Assembly (NCBI GenBank): GCA_021904315.1
Contig: CM038917.1
Location: 18,584,041 to 18,648,040 of the forward strand
From: Sphagnum magellanicum
Lineage: Eukaryota > Streptophyta > Sphagnopsida > Sphagnales > Sphagnaceae
Direction: 5' to 3'
Length of the DNA stretch: 64,000 bases
In this document: one piece after another, positions 23,400 to 35,494 of the stretch
How positions within the stretch are numbered: position 1 is the stretch's first letter
How the letters are laid out: every line of letters starts with the position of its first letter
Notes under the pieces: model-generated
Told to the model about the DNA's origin: nothing
The model's input: only the letters and a program-made list of their open reading frames with translations
Databases searched by the model: none
Translations under genes and position numbers: made by a program

Positions 23400-23419
23400 C
23401 CCTAAACCCTAAACCCTAA
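23400..23419 (+). promoter_or_regulatory. telo-box cluster (CCCTAAA repeats) upstream of MED20
   Basis: Almost three CCCTAAA units in a row lie about 640 bases before the MED20 ATG. Short AAACCCTAA telo-boxes are known plant promoter and 5'-leader elements, common in genes for growth and the translation machinery. The position fits a promoter or leader element, but use is inferred. Confidence 0.5.
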
Positions 23420-23570
23420 GAACCTTGCCCAGACTCCACGATTCTCTTCTCTTTCTTGAGCTGCTTCTCGGGGAAGTAGGGATTTGTAACCCTAGTTTTG
23501 CACTAGTGCAAGGGAGTGTTGGAAGGGAGTGTTGGAGAGTTGTAATGCCAAAGAAACTGTGCTACATTAT

Positions 23571-23615
23571 CATCATCAATTATCATCATCATCATCATCA
23601 GCAGCAGCAGCAGCA
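23571..23615 (+). repeat. ATC and CAG trinucleotide microsatellite in the MED20 leader region
   Basis: A run of ATC units followed directly by about five CAG units. It lies between the telo-box and the MED20 ATG, so it is probably in the promoter or 5' leader. Confidence 0.8.
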
Positions 23616-24058
23616 TCAACATCTTGAGCTGGAAAGATTTCTTGTTAGGTTATTTTGACACTTAAGCTTGCAAGACATTATGGGTGGGATTGTTGATTGT
23701 GGAATCACATTCTGTCCTGTGTTGTCAATGCTGAGATTGTGCTGGAAACTTGATGATTCCCTTCCCTTAAGTGTTGTTGATGCATCTGGGTGGGGCGGGG
23801 GGTTGGAAAGGGGAATTTTGGTTTCTCTGTTTGTCTCATGATCTTTCTTCACATGTTGTGTTGTTGTTTGTGTTTTTTCCTTCATGAAGTACTGTGGGTA
23901 AAGCCACTGATCCAATCAATCCCTGTAAATCTGTGGAGCATGATTTCTGTGCGTGTGTGCAGGGAAATTGATCGTGGAGAAATTTGTTTGTTGGTCTCAC
24001 TGAATTGCCTGCAATCCGTGAAGCATTTCCACCTACCTGCAAAAGTGATCCAAACAAG

Positions 24059-25925
24059 ATGCCTGTCAAGTGGTATGTAATGTACCCAATCTCTCTCTCT
24101 GTCTCTCCCTCCCACAAACTGTCTTGCTCTTTCTGCTGGCAGAACCTTTAAACCCTGAACCCTTACTTGCTGTTTCTCCCACAAATTACACTCACTGCCT
24201 TGCTCTGTGAAACGTGGAGTGGAGAAAGACTAGTTTTTGCATTCAGTATCGGTAAGTGAATGCCATTGTGTCTGTAAAACATCTGTGAACTCGCTTCCTC
24301 ACTCATGGTGCTTGGTGGTGGTTTAGGGTTTAGGGTTTCTTGCTGTTGTCAAAGTCTTGAAATCAAGAGCTTTGATACCAGCTTATGCAAAGTTGGCTCC
24401 TTCGACTTTCACCCCATCATTTATTCTCTCTGAGATTGTGCTTGACATCATCCAGTTCTTCATTTTTGCACATGATTTTGTTGCAAGGTGTTGTCATGCC
24501 TCTTTGGATAAGCCTGTGCATACACAAGATAGGCAGTCTTTCCTCCCATGTGAGATTGATTGCAAACATCATAATGCTTCCACCTCCTCTTTCATTTGCT
24601 GTACAATATGAGTGACAGGACACAGAAGGAGTGGGGTTTTATGTTCTGACGTTATATTTTAGGCAGGCTTTTCCACTGGCAACCAAACATAGGATCACAA
24701 GTGAGTAGCCAAACTTTGAGTGATGTTTTCAAGCGCATTGAAAGCCTCCATGCCACCAAATCCACACGATGGCAGATCACTGCATCACAATACCGCCCAA
24801 ATGTACGAGGTAATATTTCTCGAGCAGCACATTTTAGCAGCATCCTAAACTATTGTCTGTAGATTGTTCTTCAGGTGATGGTTAACCTTGAGGTGCAAAA
24901 GAATCTTAGCTTGTTTTTGTTTCATTGGTGCTACTCTATGAATCCTTGATAGCAACGGATGATGGTTGCAATCTTAACACATTTTGGTATAATTTGCGGG
25001 GGATGTTTTTCTTTCTTTCCAACTGTAAGACCAAGCACTTCCTGTAGACTGTGCACGGGAGCTGCTTGGGGTGACCTTCACAGAAGCACCTGATAAAATC
25101 TTTTTTGTACTCCGGCAAGAGCACATGGTGGTGGAGGCAGATGCTACCATGCAAGCAATCATGGAGAGATTGCAGGTGTATCGCAATCGCCTCACCGTCC
25201 TCTTTGAGGTTGATCATGACCCTAAATCCTAAACCCTCCTCCCTCCCCCCCACATGGCCTTGCCTTTGTTTCTCTTATAATTTCATTCCTCTTGTCAGTT
25301 TTGTACTGTTGTGAAATTACAAGAGGTGATGATCAAGAGCCAACATGTTTCAAGGCAGATCTGTTTCAATTTCTTGCAGGGCTTCCAGTATGAACTTGGT
25401 GACTTTCGTGTAAAAGCAGGCAGAGCAGTACTAGCGCCTGTTGAAAATCTGCGAGGTATCATCATGGAGGTACTCTTCCTCCTCCACATTTTAGTACTGG
25501 TGGTTTGCCTGGATTTTGGGCGGATCATAGTAATATATTTATCTACAACCCCCTTGTCAGGAGCTGATGAAGTCAGTGGGTAGTCATGGCAGCACCTATC
25601 ACTGCTGCTGCTGCTACTCATGACGAAGGTGATGAGGTATATTTGGAATCTGTTCCATATGGTGCATCAACTTTCCACAAGTGGAATTTGACCTTTTTGT
25701 TCCTATGTTCAGGTGGAGTACATGCCAGTCTCGTCACTAGAACAATCGCGTGCAGCGGTCCTTGAGTTTATGGAGTTGTGGCAGGAAGGTGTGATATTAG
25801 GCCAGTTTGTGGCCTTGGAACTGAATTTTACAGATTTCTCACTTTCTGATCACTACTCTTGGCAGCACACAGCCCTGCAGTATGTTTCCCTTATGGCCTT
25901 TTTCCTTTCACAACAACGAACTTGA
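24059..25925 (+). CDS. MED20: Mediator complex subunit 20 (MED20, TRF-like), five exons
   Basis: A head-module subunit of Mediator, which links transcription factors to RNA polymerase II. Predicted coding exons: 24059-24072, 24667-24809, 25030-25208, 25380-25469 and 25713-25925 (639 nt, 212 residues; the Arabidopsis protein is about 219). All four introns have GT...AG ends and the phases fit (2, 1, 0, 0). The start MPVKW followed by HWQPN is the family N-terminus. Further along the protein, GFQYELGDF, then ENLRGIIMEVEY, then DHYS(W)QHTALQY match plant MED20 in order. The first coding exon holds only four full codons. The donor of intron 3 is GTTGAT, weaker than the others. Upstream sequence carries a telo-box and microsatellites, and the leader may contain an intron. 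No truncation or frameshift is seen. Confidence 0.92.
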
Positions 25926-27190
25926 GCTTCAGAAGTGTAATCTTCAGAAAATGTAGCCTAATAATGAGCATCAAGAACAAATCGAGTTTGCAATATTTTG
26001 CTTGAAGGGTCTTTTCACTTTCCAAGACTTTCATTCATCAGGACATGCTGGTCAGTTGTTTTACCCATGAGGGATCTGTTTCTGGTTCATTGGAAATTTT
26101 CATGGGTTAGGCAGCAATGCACAGATTTGAATCCAATCACTTGAACACCGTTAGATGAAAATGCTTTGGAACCAATGTGTTGTTGAATGTTCTCCAACAA
26201 AAGACACGGTCATGGAACAAGCTCAAATTGGAATTATTGTGAAAAGCCCCTCAACTGGTGGTGAAGGTTTAGTTTTCTTGGGGAATATTTCTAGAGCGAA
26301 TATTTCTTCTGTAGGTGATTTTCTTTCACTGCGGACTGGTTCCTCTGGAGCAACTTGTTGGAAAGTGTATTCTCCCTCTCCTGCTTGTTTGGTCACAAAG
26401 TATAAACCAAGTATGAATTTCTCATCTGATGTTTATCAACATCTTGCAGATTTACATCACCCGAATAGGTAGATGACCTGATAATGTGGTTTTAGAGATT
26501 TTGTTGTCGAAGTGCAATTTATCCACAGAGATCTTGAGAGTCATGACAGATGTTGATCTTCCACACCACCTGTCTTGAATGCAACATAACATTTTGAATT
26601 TCATCCCTGTACATTGACTGGAACAGCACGTTACAGACATTGCTGTTGTTGGATCTGTAATTTGGATGGGAAGACCACAACAAGGTCTCAAAACATATGA
26701 ATGGCTGCTCAATCTCCTCTGTGAAAACACATGCTATGATGGATTATGTGTGAATCCCTTCTGCCAGTTTTACCAGTAAGTGAAATGTTGCTGACAGATG
26801 CTCAAATTTCTTGCTTGATGCATAAATTCAATTCATTCACTTGACAGCAGAAATTGTCACCCAAAATTGTGGCATCTGAATCTCCAGTTGCAAACACAAC
26901 CAGAACTGCTCATTGAATAATGAAGATGCACCATATGCTTACCGAATCTCCATTCTACTTTGAAGCAAATTGATGATTGAAATGGGTTTTGTTTACCAAA
27001 AAAGAAAAGAGAAAAAGAAAAAGAAAAAGACCAGTTTTGTTTACATAATGAAGTTAAAAGAGAAAATAAGAAAAGGAGCACCATATCCCAAATTAAGCTC
27101 TAAGGACCACTTAAGAGTGGATTGCCAACTTGACCACATTTGTGACAAGAAAGTTGCAAGCAAACAAAATGACCATCACATATCATGAAC
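25926..27190. other. MED20 3' flank with one weak open frame
   Basis: An open frame at 26155-26472 (+, 105 codons) starts with ATG and has fairly even composition, but I recognise no family and see no splice partners. It may be MED20 3' untranslated sequence or chance. The rest shows only an A/G-rich run near 27000-27035. Confidence 0.3.
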
Positions 27191-27984
27191 ACTAGATTAC
27201 ATAGTTTGAATCTCTTTTCTAAACTCGTAGGTTATAGCCAAAGAGTTAATGTTGGCAAAGTTATATGTCCAAATGAGCATTAAAATATGTATGTCAATTT
27301 GGTAGGTTAATGTTAAGCTCCAAAAGATGCATGATTGAGAACCTGTTTTACTGACCAAAAGCACACCAAACACAGGCCTTATTCCAAGGGTTTCTGGTGA
27401 CTGGTGATATACCATTAGAGTTATCCGTGACATAAGGAAAACACAGCACCAAGAACCTTGAGTTTGCTCATAAACAGGTGAGATTAAAAACAAACCTGCA
27501 AAAAAGTACACTAGCATTCAAAGGGGGGTGAAACTGAGAAAACCATAAATTTTGGTGGTAAACTGAGTTTCATCCTGTCTTTCCATTTTCCTGAGCGCCT
27601 CCACTGCTGCTGCATATATTTTCACTGCTCCTCAATGTACACAGCTATTATAATTACTCTCGAACCTTGTACACTAAATGCTGAGTTTCAGCATTTCATA
27701 CCCAGATTTAATAAAATTTCATTACTTCACAGATATCACTGGAAGAGGGAGGGGTTTGGGGGTGAAAGGAGGCTCAAAGACAGTGTGAAGACAAGGTGAC
27801 TTTACAAATAACTCTATTATTCTGGGGTGAACTCCATCCCAAAGACTATTTTCATCATAAGGTGCTACGCATCAATACCTCTAGGCCTGCCTGCCTGCCT
27901 GCCTACACATGGTATTTTATGTAGTCTGGTCTATGCAGTGAGATTGAGGAAGCCTAGGAGGCAGCTGGCATCACTTGAGATAAT

Positions 27985-28380
27985 ACCAACCTTGTACCCA
28001 TACCAGCTTGGTAGGGACCTGAGGTACTACCAATCTTGTACCAATTTTATACCAGTCTCAGTTCAAGGTATAATATTACCTGCATTGTACCAATCCCAAA
28101 TCAATCTTGGATTCAATACTAGGACCAAGCTGGTATGAAAGTCACCAAAACAAAAGGACAGACTACGAGGCTGGTATGAATGTTTTAAAAAGGACCAAAA
28201 ATCAATCTTGGTTTCAATACTATGACCAAGCTGGTATAAAAGTTTTTTGAAAAGGACCCAATACCAGCCTCCAGGACTAGGCTCCTCGTATGAATGTTTC
28301 AAAAAGTACCCAATACCAAGACCATGCTGATATGAAAATTTTAAAAAGTAGCCAATACCAGGACCAGGCTGCTATGTTCA
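27985..28380. repeat. degenerate tandem repeat with ACCAAGCTGGTATGA units
   Basis: Units containing CAATACCAGGACCAAGCTGG and GTATGAAAGTTTTAAAAAG-like words recur about six to eight times with spacing of roughly 45-75 bases. The units include CCAGCTTGG and CCAAGCTGG, so local stem-loops are possible. Confidence 0.65.
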
Positions 28381-28503
28381 AAAGTCGATGCCAAACCACC
28401 ACTGGTAGATGCGTGTGGATGGTTGCACACAATTAACCATTGTGGTTAGCTATGGGACAGGAATGCATAAACTGAAAACAAGTTTTCTGTCCACACACCA
28501 ATC

Positions 28504-28543
28504 ATCCATTCATTCATTCATCCATCCATCCATCCATCCATCC
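28504..28543. repeat. CATT/CATC tetranucleotide microsatellite
   Basis: About ten tetranucleotide units. The same motif family dominates the field at 19.3-20.8 kb. Confidence 0.85.
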
Positions 28544-28544
28544 T

Positions 28545-30970
28545 GCATGGTGCGTCGGGTGGGTGGTGGTTGACTTTGGCCCATCCATAGTCATGCCAGC
28601 TGAACATCTCTAAGTCCAGTGTTCAAAGCATTTTTGGAGTCTCCAAGTTGCTTCATTCTGCTGCTGGATGTGCAGTGTAAACCAACCTTCCCATATATGA
28701 TGATGGGCTTTTAGGCTTCTCTCTTCTCCCCACCCGCCCTTTTAGGCTTTTGACCAAATGTCAAGAACAATATTCTTCTTTTCCTATTTTGTGCCAGAAG
28801 ATTGGTTTGAACAACACTTTCTCAGGCCCTAGCCTACCTACTTGTGATCCTCATCAAACATACAAAAGATTTCACATTGGGGGATTTTGCAAGCAAATCC
28901 AGTTCACTTACACATCCTTGGGCACGAAGCTACTCACTCCTACATGCTTGACGTCTTCTATTTTATTAGTGTATTAGTGGTGTCCCGATTGTTATGTTCT
29001 TTCGCGACATGTGTTCTCCATGAGTTCTCGTGCTTTTATTTGCCTTGTACTTCTTGTGAATTGGTTCTCATCCCTGCCTTTTCTTATATACAGGTTTTTG
29101 TTCTTATTTGGAACCCTGTCTGTATGCAGACAATGATTATAATACTAGTTTACAGTATACAAAATGTGTTAAATAGACTTGTGTGCTTGTGTGCAAAAAA
29201 AATGTTATGGTCAATGAAATTGCTGGATATGGTTGGTGGTCTTAATTTTATTTTTATTTTTAATTCTCTTGAGTGAACTAATAGTTATATGTGTAATAGG
29301 GTTTTGGTTGGTTTGTGAGAATTTTAGAGGATGAGTGAAAATGGTAGAAAGGGAGCATTATTTTCAATGTTGTGCAAAATAGGGTTTCTGTGTAGGGCTG
29401 GAGATTTTCTTGTTCAAAGTCATATGGAATTGCTGGATTTGATGGTTTGAATTTGTTTTCTCAGTTATCTTGAGTTAACAAATAGTTCAATTTGTAATAG
29501 CTACTTACAGGCAAGGTTCTAGCACATTACTTGTGCACTTTGTTTCTCATGCATTCTCATCCGAACTAGATGTAACAACTTCTCACAAACAATAATTTGT
29601 CTGTAAAGACAAACCCTAAACCCTAAAAAACAAAACCCCCCTCACCCCCCTTGAAAGGGTGTGGGTAAAATCTAAAGGTGAGAAATGAGCTCTCACAATG
29701 ATAGGTGGGTTTAATCCAAAGCAGCAATATTGGAAGAAAAGCTAAACCATACATATAAATGAAATTTGCTATCCATATATATATATACATGGATGAAATT
29801 TGGTAACCTTACATATGGATGAAGTTTGTTTTATAAGGGCAATCTTTGAATGGAGGACCCCATGCATCATGAGCTAAAGTTTGGCTCTTGGCTCAAACAT
29901 AAAGTCCACCTACCTAAGCTTTTGTAACTTGCGAAACAAAAGCTGAGTCCTGTAATTGCCTTCAAAACCGCAAGTCAGTCAAGTCCCTCACAAGTCTTTT
30001 CCTCGAGATTTCACTCAACATAAAGAGAAAGAGGTCACTTGTAGAGTGCAAAGTCAGGGGGGACAAACAAAGTGGAAAAGTCCTTACAAAATAAAAGCTA
30101 TAATTTATCATTGAGAGCTGCTTTGTGCTCGCCTCTATTTGCACAATTTGTGGGGGCAATGGGAATTGCATGTTTAAAGGGAGTGGGCACACGAGGGAAT
30201 AGGTTCACTTTGGAACAAGTTCAGGGCCAGAGTGAAGAGCACCCACACCGATGCATCGAGAAGGACGGATGGAGTGTGGATGGGAAACACTTTTTCATTG
30301 TATTCCTGTCTCACAGTAAATCACAGTAGTTAGCTATGTACTAACTATTGACATGAATCTCGCTACCAAGTGCCTTACTTACTACTTACATAGTTGGGTG
30401 GGTGTTTGTTCTTTTGTTGGCCTTGCCTACCAAGGCAAGGATGTTGTGTTTAGATTCATTATAGAGTATAGTAGCTTAAGGGATCTTGGCTCCTAGGTAA
30501 TAATAATAGGTCTCTATTTTTATATGAGGATTTTTGAAAGATGATATTTTGGCTTGTGTTGAAACTTGAGATTAGTTAATATAGAGTTATAATAATATCT
30601 TGAAGGATTTTGGTTTCTTGTAGAGGATTTTTTGAAGATTATATTTTTGCATGATGAAATATTTGAGTTTCCATAATTCTTCTTTTGCCTTAAGATACTT
30701 TATAATGTTAAATGGCAAGGCTACAGTGTGACATACCCCTTGTTAAGTTTGGCAGGGGTTTCTATCATCAAATTCCGACCAATGGTGCATTGGTGGGGTG
30801 CTGGCTAACATAACCTAATCTTTATTAGTTGGTCAAAAGAGCACATAACCTAATATTATTAATTGGTCAAAAGAGCACTGTTCTTATTGCTGCTCAAACT
30901 TCACACAATTTGCAATTAGTCAAAAATCTTGTGTTTGATAAAAAAGAAAAAGGTTTTTTGTTGTGTGCTA
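28545..30970. other. intergenic region, no gene seen
   Basis: Only short frames without family features. There is a CCCTAAACCCTAAA motif near 29613 and several short TA-rich runs. Two similar stretches (near 29212-29281 and 29424-29480) contain AATTGCTGGAT and TTTTCTCTTGAGTGAAC-like words, so this may be a small diverged duplication. Confidence 0.45.
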
Positions 30971-30979
30971 CTAGACCAA

Positions 30980-31245
30980 TTCACATTGAACTGGATTCCT
31001 CCAACAAAATAGACTGGTTCACATTGAATTAGTTTCAAACACTCAAGAAGACTTGGGTAGTCAAACTGGGTTTATTAAACTGGGTTCCAACAACAAAGAG
31101 GATGATTTCATATTAAACTGGGTTCCAAATAGACTGATTTCACATTGAACTGGGTTCCAACAACAAATAGATTGATTCACATTGAACTAGGTTCCAACAA
31201 CAAATAAACTCATTCACATTGAACTGAGTTGCAATAACAAATAAT
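30980..31245. repeat. tandem repeat, about 37-66 bp unit (TTCACATTGAACTGGGTTCC)
   Basis: Five to six recognisable copies of CACATTGAACTGGGTTCCAA followed by ACAACAAATAGA-like sequence, spaced at about 37-66 bases with some copies truncated. Copies near 31140-31230 are the best preserved. Confidence 0.75.
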
Positions 31246-31249
31246 TTGA

Positions 31250-31960
31250 ACTACAAAATAATAATAAAATTACAAACAACTAATTATTCTAGAATACAAT
31301 ATTACTCTGACAAGCCATTGAAACTCTTCTTATTGCTGAAAGTTCACTTGGGCAGTAGGAGAAGTTGCTATTTTAGTGCTGCCCTGAGGTGCTGCCCTGA
31401 GGAAAGAAAGAGAGAGACTTGGTTGGTGGCCCTGTAGGATTTGGGGGATAATTTTCTTGGCTTGGACTGGGAACTAAATTTGTGAGTGACAGATGGACAC
31501 TGAAGAATATGTTCTACAATGATCCAAGAATCGGCATCTCTAGCAAGCAAAAAAAAATTTGTTCATAAGAATGGTGATCTCCAACAAGACAGATCATCAT
31601 TAGAGAAGAATGAACAGGTATCTCCAACAAGAGAGACCACCATTAGCAAAGAATGCGCATCTCCAGCAACAAGAGAGATAGCTTTGATCAAGGTGCAAAG
31701 TTGCAAGAATGCAAAGTTGCAGGATGGAAAGCCATAATTTTCAGAGTGGGTTTTGCTCAAAATGAACTCAGAGATACACAATCTCAAAAACATGCAACCA
31801 CAACTGAGAAAATCTACTTGTTTCGGAATTACAGAAGAGAAAAAGCCACTATAGTTACAAGGAGAGAAATCTTTCAAAACAATGACTCACAGATTGCAAA
31901 TTTCCCATCTATATAAAACACACCACTGAAAACCAGAGAAACCTTGAAGTTTCGGAGCAA
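31250..31960. other. intergenic region with short internal duplications
   Basis: GTGCTGCCCTGAGG is repeated directly near 31377-31401. A phrase of the form ATCTCCAACAAGAGAGA plus CATTAG-AAAGAATG occurs three times between 31578 and 31680. Open frames here follow the repeats and are not family-like. Confidence 0.45.
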
Positions 31961-31963
31961 CAA

Positions 31964-32978
31964 ATTTTTATTGATACACTGACACAATCAAGCAAGTAAC
32001 ACAATCCAATTCCTTTTCCCCAAATCTAAAACTCAATCTACACCCCACCCCCCCCCCCCCCCCCCCCCCCCCCCCAGTCAATTTAGCATCAAAGAAATTG
32101 TTGTTGCAGGGGAGAGCTTCTTGTGAGGGTGGCAGGTAGTCTGTCATGTTCACCTCCCCTCTTTTTGGACACAAATTTTTTCACATTTTTTTCTTTTTTC
32201 GCATCTTGATGATGCACTCTCTTTTGTTGAATGAACTGGAAATGCTGTGTGCTACTGAGTTTTTCATGTTCTATATCCCCTAAATCCTTGTGACGCTGAT
32301 ATCTATTGTGGGGTGGTGGTGGTAACATGTTTCATGATTCATCATCATCCTCCATCATCAATGGAGAAGGGCAGTGGAGGCAGAGAAGAAACAAGGGCCT
32401 TTGAGAAGAAGCCCATGGCAGTTGAAGAAAGACTGAAGAAACCAAGAAGGCTCAAGTAAAAGAAACCCAGGCCATCATCAAGAGAGGCTGTGGCACTAGT
32501 TTGAAGACTGAAAGAAACCCAAGAAGGCCTTTGAGAAGAAGAAGCTACAAGACTGGAAGAAACTATCATGGAGACAGATCTCGGACATGGGCTTTACACC
32601 TGGATGGATGAACACAGCAAGCAAGGGCTGTGGCAGATTTTGAAATACCCAGTGAAAAAAAAAATCTAAAACAAATTTGACCGAGAATCTTGTTATGCTG
32701 TTTTGGTGCAGCAAGAAAGAAAGTACTCATCAGAAGTGCTTGTTCGCTCACCTCAGAATTGTTGTTGTTTGCCTTGTACCTGGTATAACAAGACCTTGAT
32801 TGAAGAGACTGATGAAGAGAAGATGCAGAGCAGCAGGAGCAGCAATAGCAGCAGAGAGAAAGAGAGATGATGCTGTGATGCTGGAGTATTGTAATGATGT
32901 GAGTCCCATGGCACAAACTTTTGTTGTTGTTGTGGATCTGGTAGGTGTGAATCAGAGCTGGCTGCTGATGGGTTGGGT
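31964..32978 (-). other. 3' flank/possible 3' untranslated region of AMT2-type gene A
   Basis: Minus-strand sequence after the stop stays relatively GC-rich for about 1 kb. Near 31964-31973 the minus strand reads CAATAAAAAT, which could be a polyadenylation signal. Between about 32380 and 32570, GAAGAAACCAAGAAGGC and GGCCTTTGAGAAGAAG words recur, giving a degenerate internal repeat. Confidence 0.35.
32048..32075. repeat. 28-base C homopolymer
   Basis: A pure C run (a G run on the minus strand) downstream of the first ammonium transporter, in its probable 3' untranslated or flanking sequence. The assembled length may be unreliable. Confidence 0.85.
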
Positions 32979-33762
32979 TTATAATTCTACAGTTGGAGGA
33001 GTGGGTCGAACATTCAAGTTATTGTTACCGAGGCCATGTTGGGTATCATCGTATTCAGAGTTGCCATGCTTGGTGATGTCGTATTTCTCACCATCACCCC
33101 AAAGAGCATAAGCTTCTTCTCCATGCACAGCATCGTCACCAATGAGGAGAAGCTCCTCTGACATGCGGAGAGGAACAATGAGGCGGATGACATTGAGAAT
33201 AATGGTAGTGACAACCAAGTTCCAACCAATGATGAAAAGTGCACCACACAGCTGCTTGGCCAACTGTCTGCCACCTGAATGACCGCCATAGAAGGCTCCT
33301 TGCTCATCGGTGCGGGCGACAAAGTAGTTTGCCAGATCCCTTTGAGCAAACAAACCTGTGCAGATGCCCCCTAAGCTGCCAGCTACAGCATGGGTGTGGA
33401 AAACGCCAAGTGTATCATCTACTCGTTGTAAGATCCTGGAGCGCTTGTGCAAGACCATCATGGTATACCAGGGTATGCTTCCAGACAATATCCCCATTAT
33501 CATTGCTGCCCATCCCTGCACTACACCTGCAGACAAAAAGGTACCCACAATCCCAATACCCTCAGCCATCATTCCACACTCCCACCCATTCGCAGAAAAA
33601 CCCAAAAAAGAGAAAAAGATTAGAGCGAGAGAGAGAGAGAGCGAGAGAAGGACAATCCAGGTTCTGGTTGAGACCCAAGTTGTTCTTCCACAAGATTGTT
33701 GTGGGTGGGTTCTTGACAAATCCCCAGACAGACAGAAGGACAATCCAGGAAGGAAAACAAGC

Positions 33763-33795
<33 letters not shown>

Positions 33796-35224
33796 AGAAT
33801 GTCAGTCGGAGTTTGGGACTTGTTGTACCAGCAGCAGGGGTGATGCAGACAAGCCCTGTGATCATGCCCTGCACTGCACCAATGACAGAAGGCTTGCCGA
33901 AGAAGACAACATCAAGAACAGTCCACACAAGGAGACTCATAGCTGCGCACACATTGGTGTTGATGACAGCAATGGAGGAATCAACGTTGGCAGCATAAGG
34001 GTCTCCTCCATTGAATCCTGCCCATCCCAACCACAGTAGCCCTGCACCTGCCAACATGAGCAACACGTTGTTGGGTGGAAAACGCTCTCTATCCTTAGTC
34101 AGTCTTGGTCCAACCTGTGCCGTATCCATCCATTCCCCACCCCAGAAACAAAACCCCCCACAACACCCACCCAAACACCCTCCTCCACAATCAGAAAAAA
34201 AGACTCTTGAGTCTGATCCAAAGCTCTGTGAAAAACCATCATCAGAACCATGGAAGTGCATGCAATCCAAGAGAAGGAAAAAAAGACAAAAAACAGCCAC
34301 CCAACAAGCTTCTGAAGAAGAAGAAGAAGATGATGATGGAAAGCTTGAAAAAAAGATTATGGGTCCTATCCAAAGCTCTGTGAAAAAACATCATCAGAAC
34401 CATGGAAGTGCGTGCAATCCACGGAAAAAAAAAAGCACCCAAACCAAAATCAGCTGCTGAAGAAGAAGAAGAAGAAGATGACGATGATGCAAATCTTGAA
34501 AACAAGATTAGGGCAACTGTCGCAATCTGCTGCTGCTGCAAAGAAGAACAAGAACAAGAGGTTGTCCTTGTACACCCACCCAATAAGCGGAAGTGAAACC
34601 AGCAATGCCGGAGGAGAGATGGATGACATAGCCACCAGAGTAATCGATGCAACCCCACTGGAAAAGGAAGCCACCACCCCACAAGCTGAAAGCACCGATA
34701 CTGTAAGAGAAAGTGAGCCACAAGGGGACGAAGATCATCCAGGCAGTGAAGTTCATACGACCCAGAAGGGAGCCAGCCAAGAGGATGAGCGTGATGGCAG
34801 CGAAAACGAACTGGAAGTAGATCATGGTAGCCATCGGATAGAAAGGAGCTGCCATGGGTACATCTACCGTCTGTGTTGCCGGCAACACTGCTTGCGCTTG
34901 CATGGTCTTGTATCCCCAAACCGTTCCCGCTTTGCCCCAGATGGGAATCAGCTTCTCCCCGAACGACATCTTGTAGGCCCATATCACCCAACAGATCAAA
35001 ACCGCCGCAAATGCATAGAACGCCATGAATGCCGAGTTGACTGCCCATTTCTTCTTCACTATGCTGCCGTAGAGGATCACCAGCCCTGGCACTGATTGCA
35101 TTCCTACCAGAGTGGCAGCTGTCATCTGCCATGCATTGTCTCCCTTATTCAACCAGTCCGGCACTGGGTACCCCGTGTTGTTGTACGCCGAGGGCACTTG
35201 CCCTGCAGGTGTAGCGTCCACCAT
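32979..35224 (-). CDS. AMT2: AMT2-type ammonium transporter, gene A (three exons)
   Basis: Membrane channel-like transporter that takes up ammonium, Amt/MEP/Rh family, plant AMT2 clade. Exons on the minus strand: 35224-34580, 34114-33829 and 33526-32979 (645, 286 and 548 nt; 492 residues). Intron 1 is phase 0 (TGG|GTGGGT ... CAG|GTTGG), intron 2 phase 1 (CTG|GTACAA ... CAG|GTGTAG). Features: [11 protein letters not shown] start, about 11 hydrophobic segments, DYSGGYVIH with Asp194 and pore His202, FNGG, FFGKPS, and THAVAG with the second pore His356, so the twin-histidine pore is intact. The C-terminus [15 protein letters not shown] is typical of AMT2. The ATG at 35224 aligns with that of the paralogue at 49.3-51.1 kb; frames extending upstream are low-complexity leader sequence. 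Intron 1 is inflated by a 152-bp duplication. Exon 1 differs from the paralogue by only about one residue in ten. Confidence 0.95.
33630..33802 (-). repeat. GA/GAA microsatellites inside intron 2 of AMT2 gene A
   Basis: A GA-rich run near 33630-33655 and a GAA run near 33762-33800, read on the plus strand. On the transcribed strand they give CTT- and CT-rich intron sequence close to the donor site at 33828. Confidence 0.8.
34212..34515 (-). repeat. 152-bp tandem duplication inside intron 1 of AMT2 gene A
   Basis: Two adjacent copies (about 34212-34363 and 34364-34515) share CCAAAGCTCTGTGAAAAA, CATCATCAGAACCATGGAAG, a GAA-rich part and CTTGAAAA-AAGATTA in the same order at an offset of 152. 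Intron 1 here is 465 nt against 149 nt in the paralogue, so the duplication explains much of the difference. Confidence 0.85.
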
Positions 35225-35451
35225 CGCTACTAGCCTTTTGCTGCCAACAACAACCACAAAAAAACCCACAAAACCACACACACACACACACTGCAAACCA
35301 AAAACCAGTTCTGGTTCTTTGCTGCAGCAGCTAAAAAAACACTCAATTCTTCCACAAACCAAAAACCCAAAACCCCACAAACCCAAATCCCTACTGCTGC
35401 TGCTGAAGAATCTGCAACTCAAGATCAAAATTCTGGAGACACACACACACA

Positions 35452-35494
<43 letters not shown>

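Noticed and set aside
26155-26472. 105-codon plus-strand open frame downstream of MED20
   Set aside because: No recognisable family, no splice partners and AT-rich surroundings. It was kept only as a note on the flank.
30072-30329. 85-codon plus-strand frame and overlapping minus-strand frame
   Set aside because: No family features, and both strands are equally open, which suggests chance.
33239-34039. 266-codon plus-strand open frame
   Set aside because: It runs antisense through AMT2 exons 2 and 3 and a GAA repeat. It is a shadow of the minus-strand gene.
34242-34579. Frame reading from AMT2 gene A exon 1 into intron 1
   Set aside because: Gene B has a splice at the same codon, and the intron part is a duplicated low-complexity unit.
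34412-35095. 227-codon plus-strand open frame
   Set aside because: Antisense shadow of AMT2 gene A exon 1 and its repeat-rich intron. The same shadow appears over gene B at 50493-51083.
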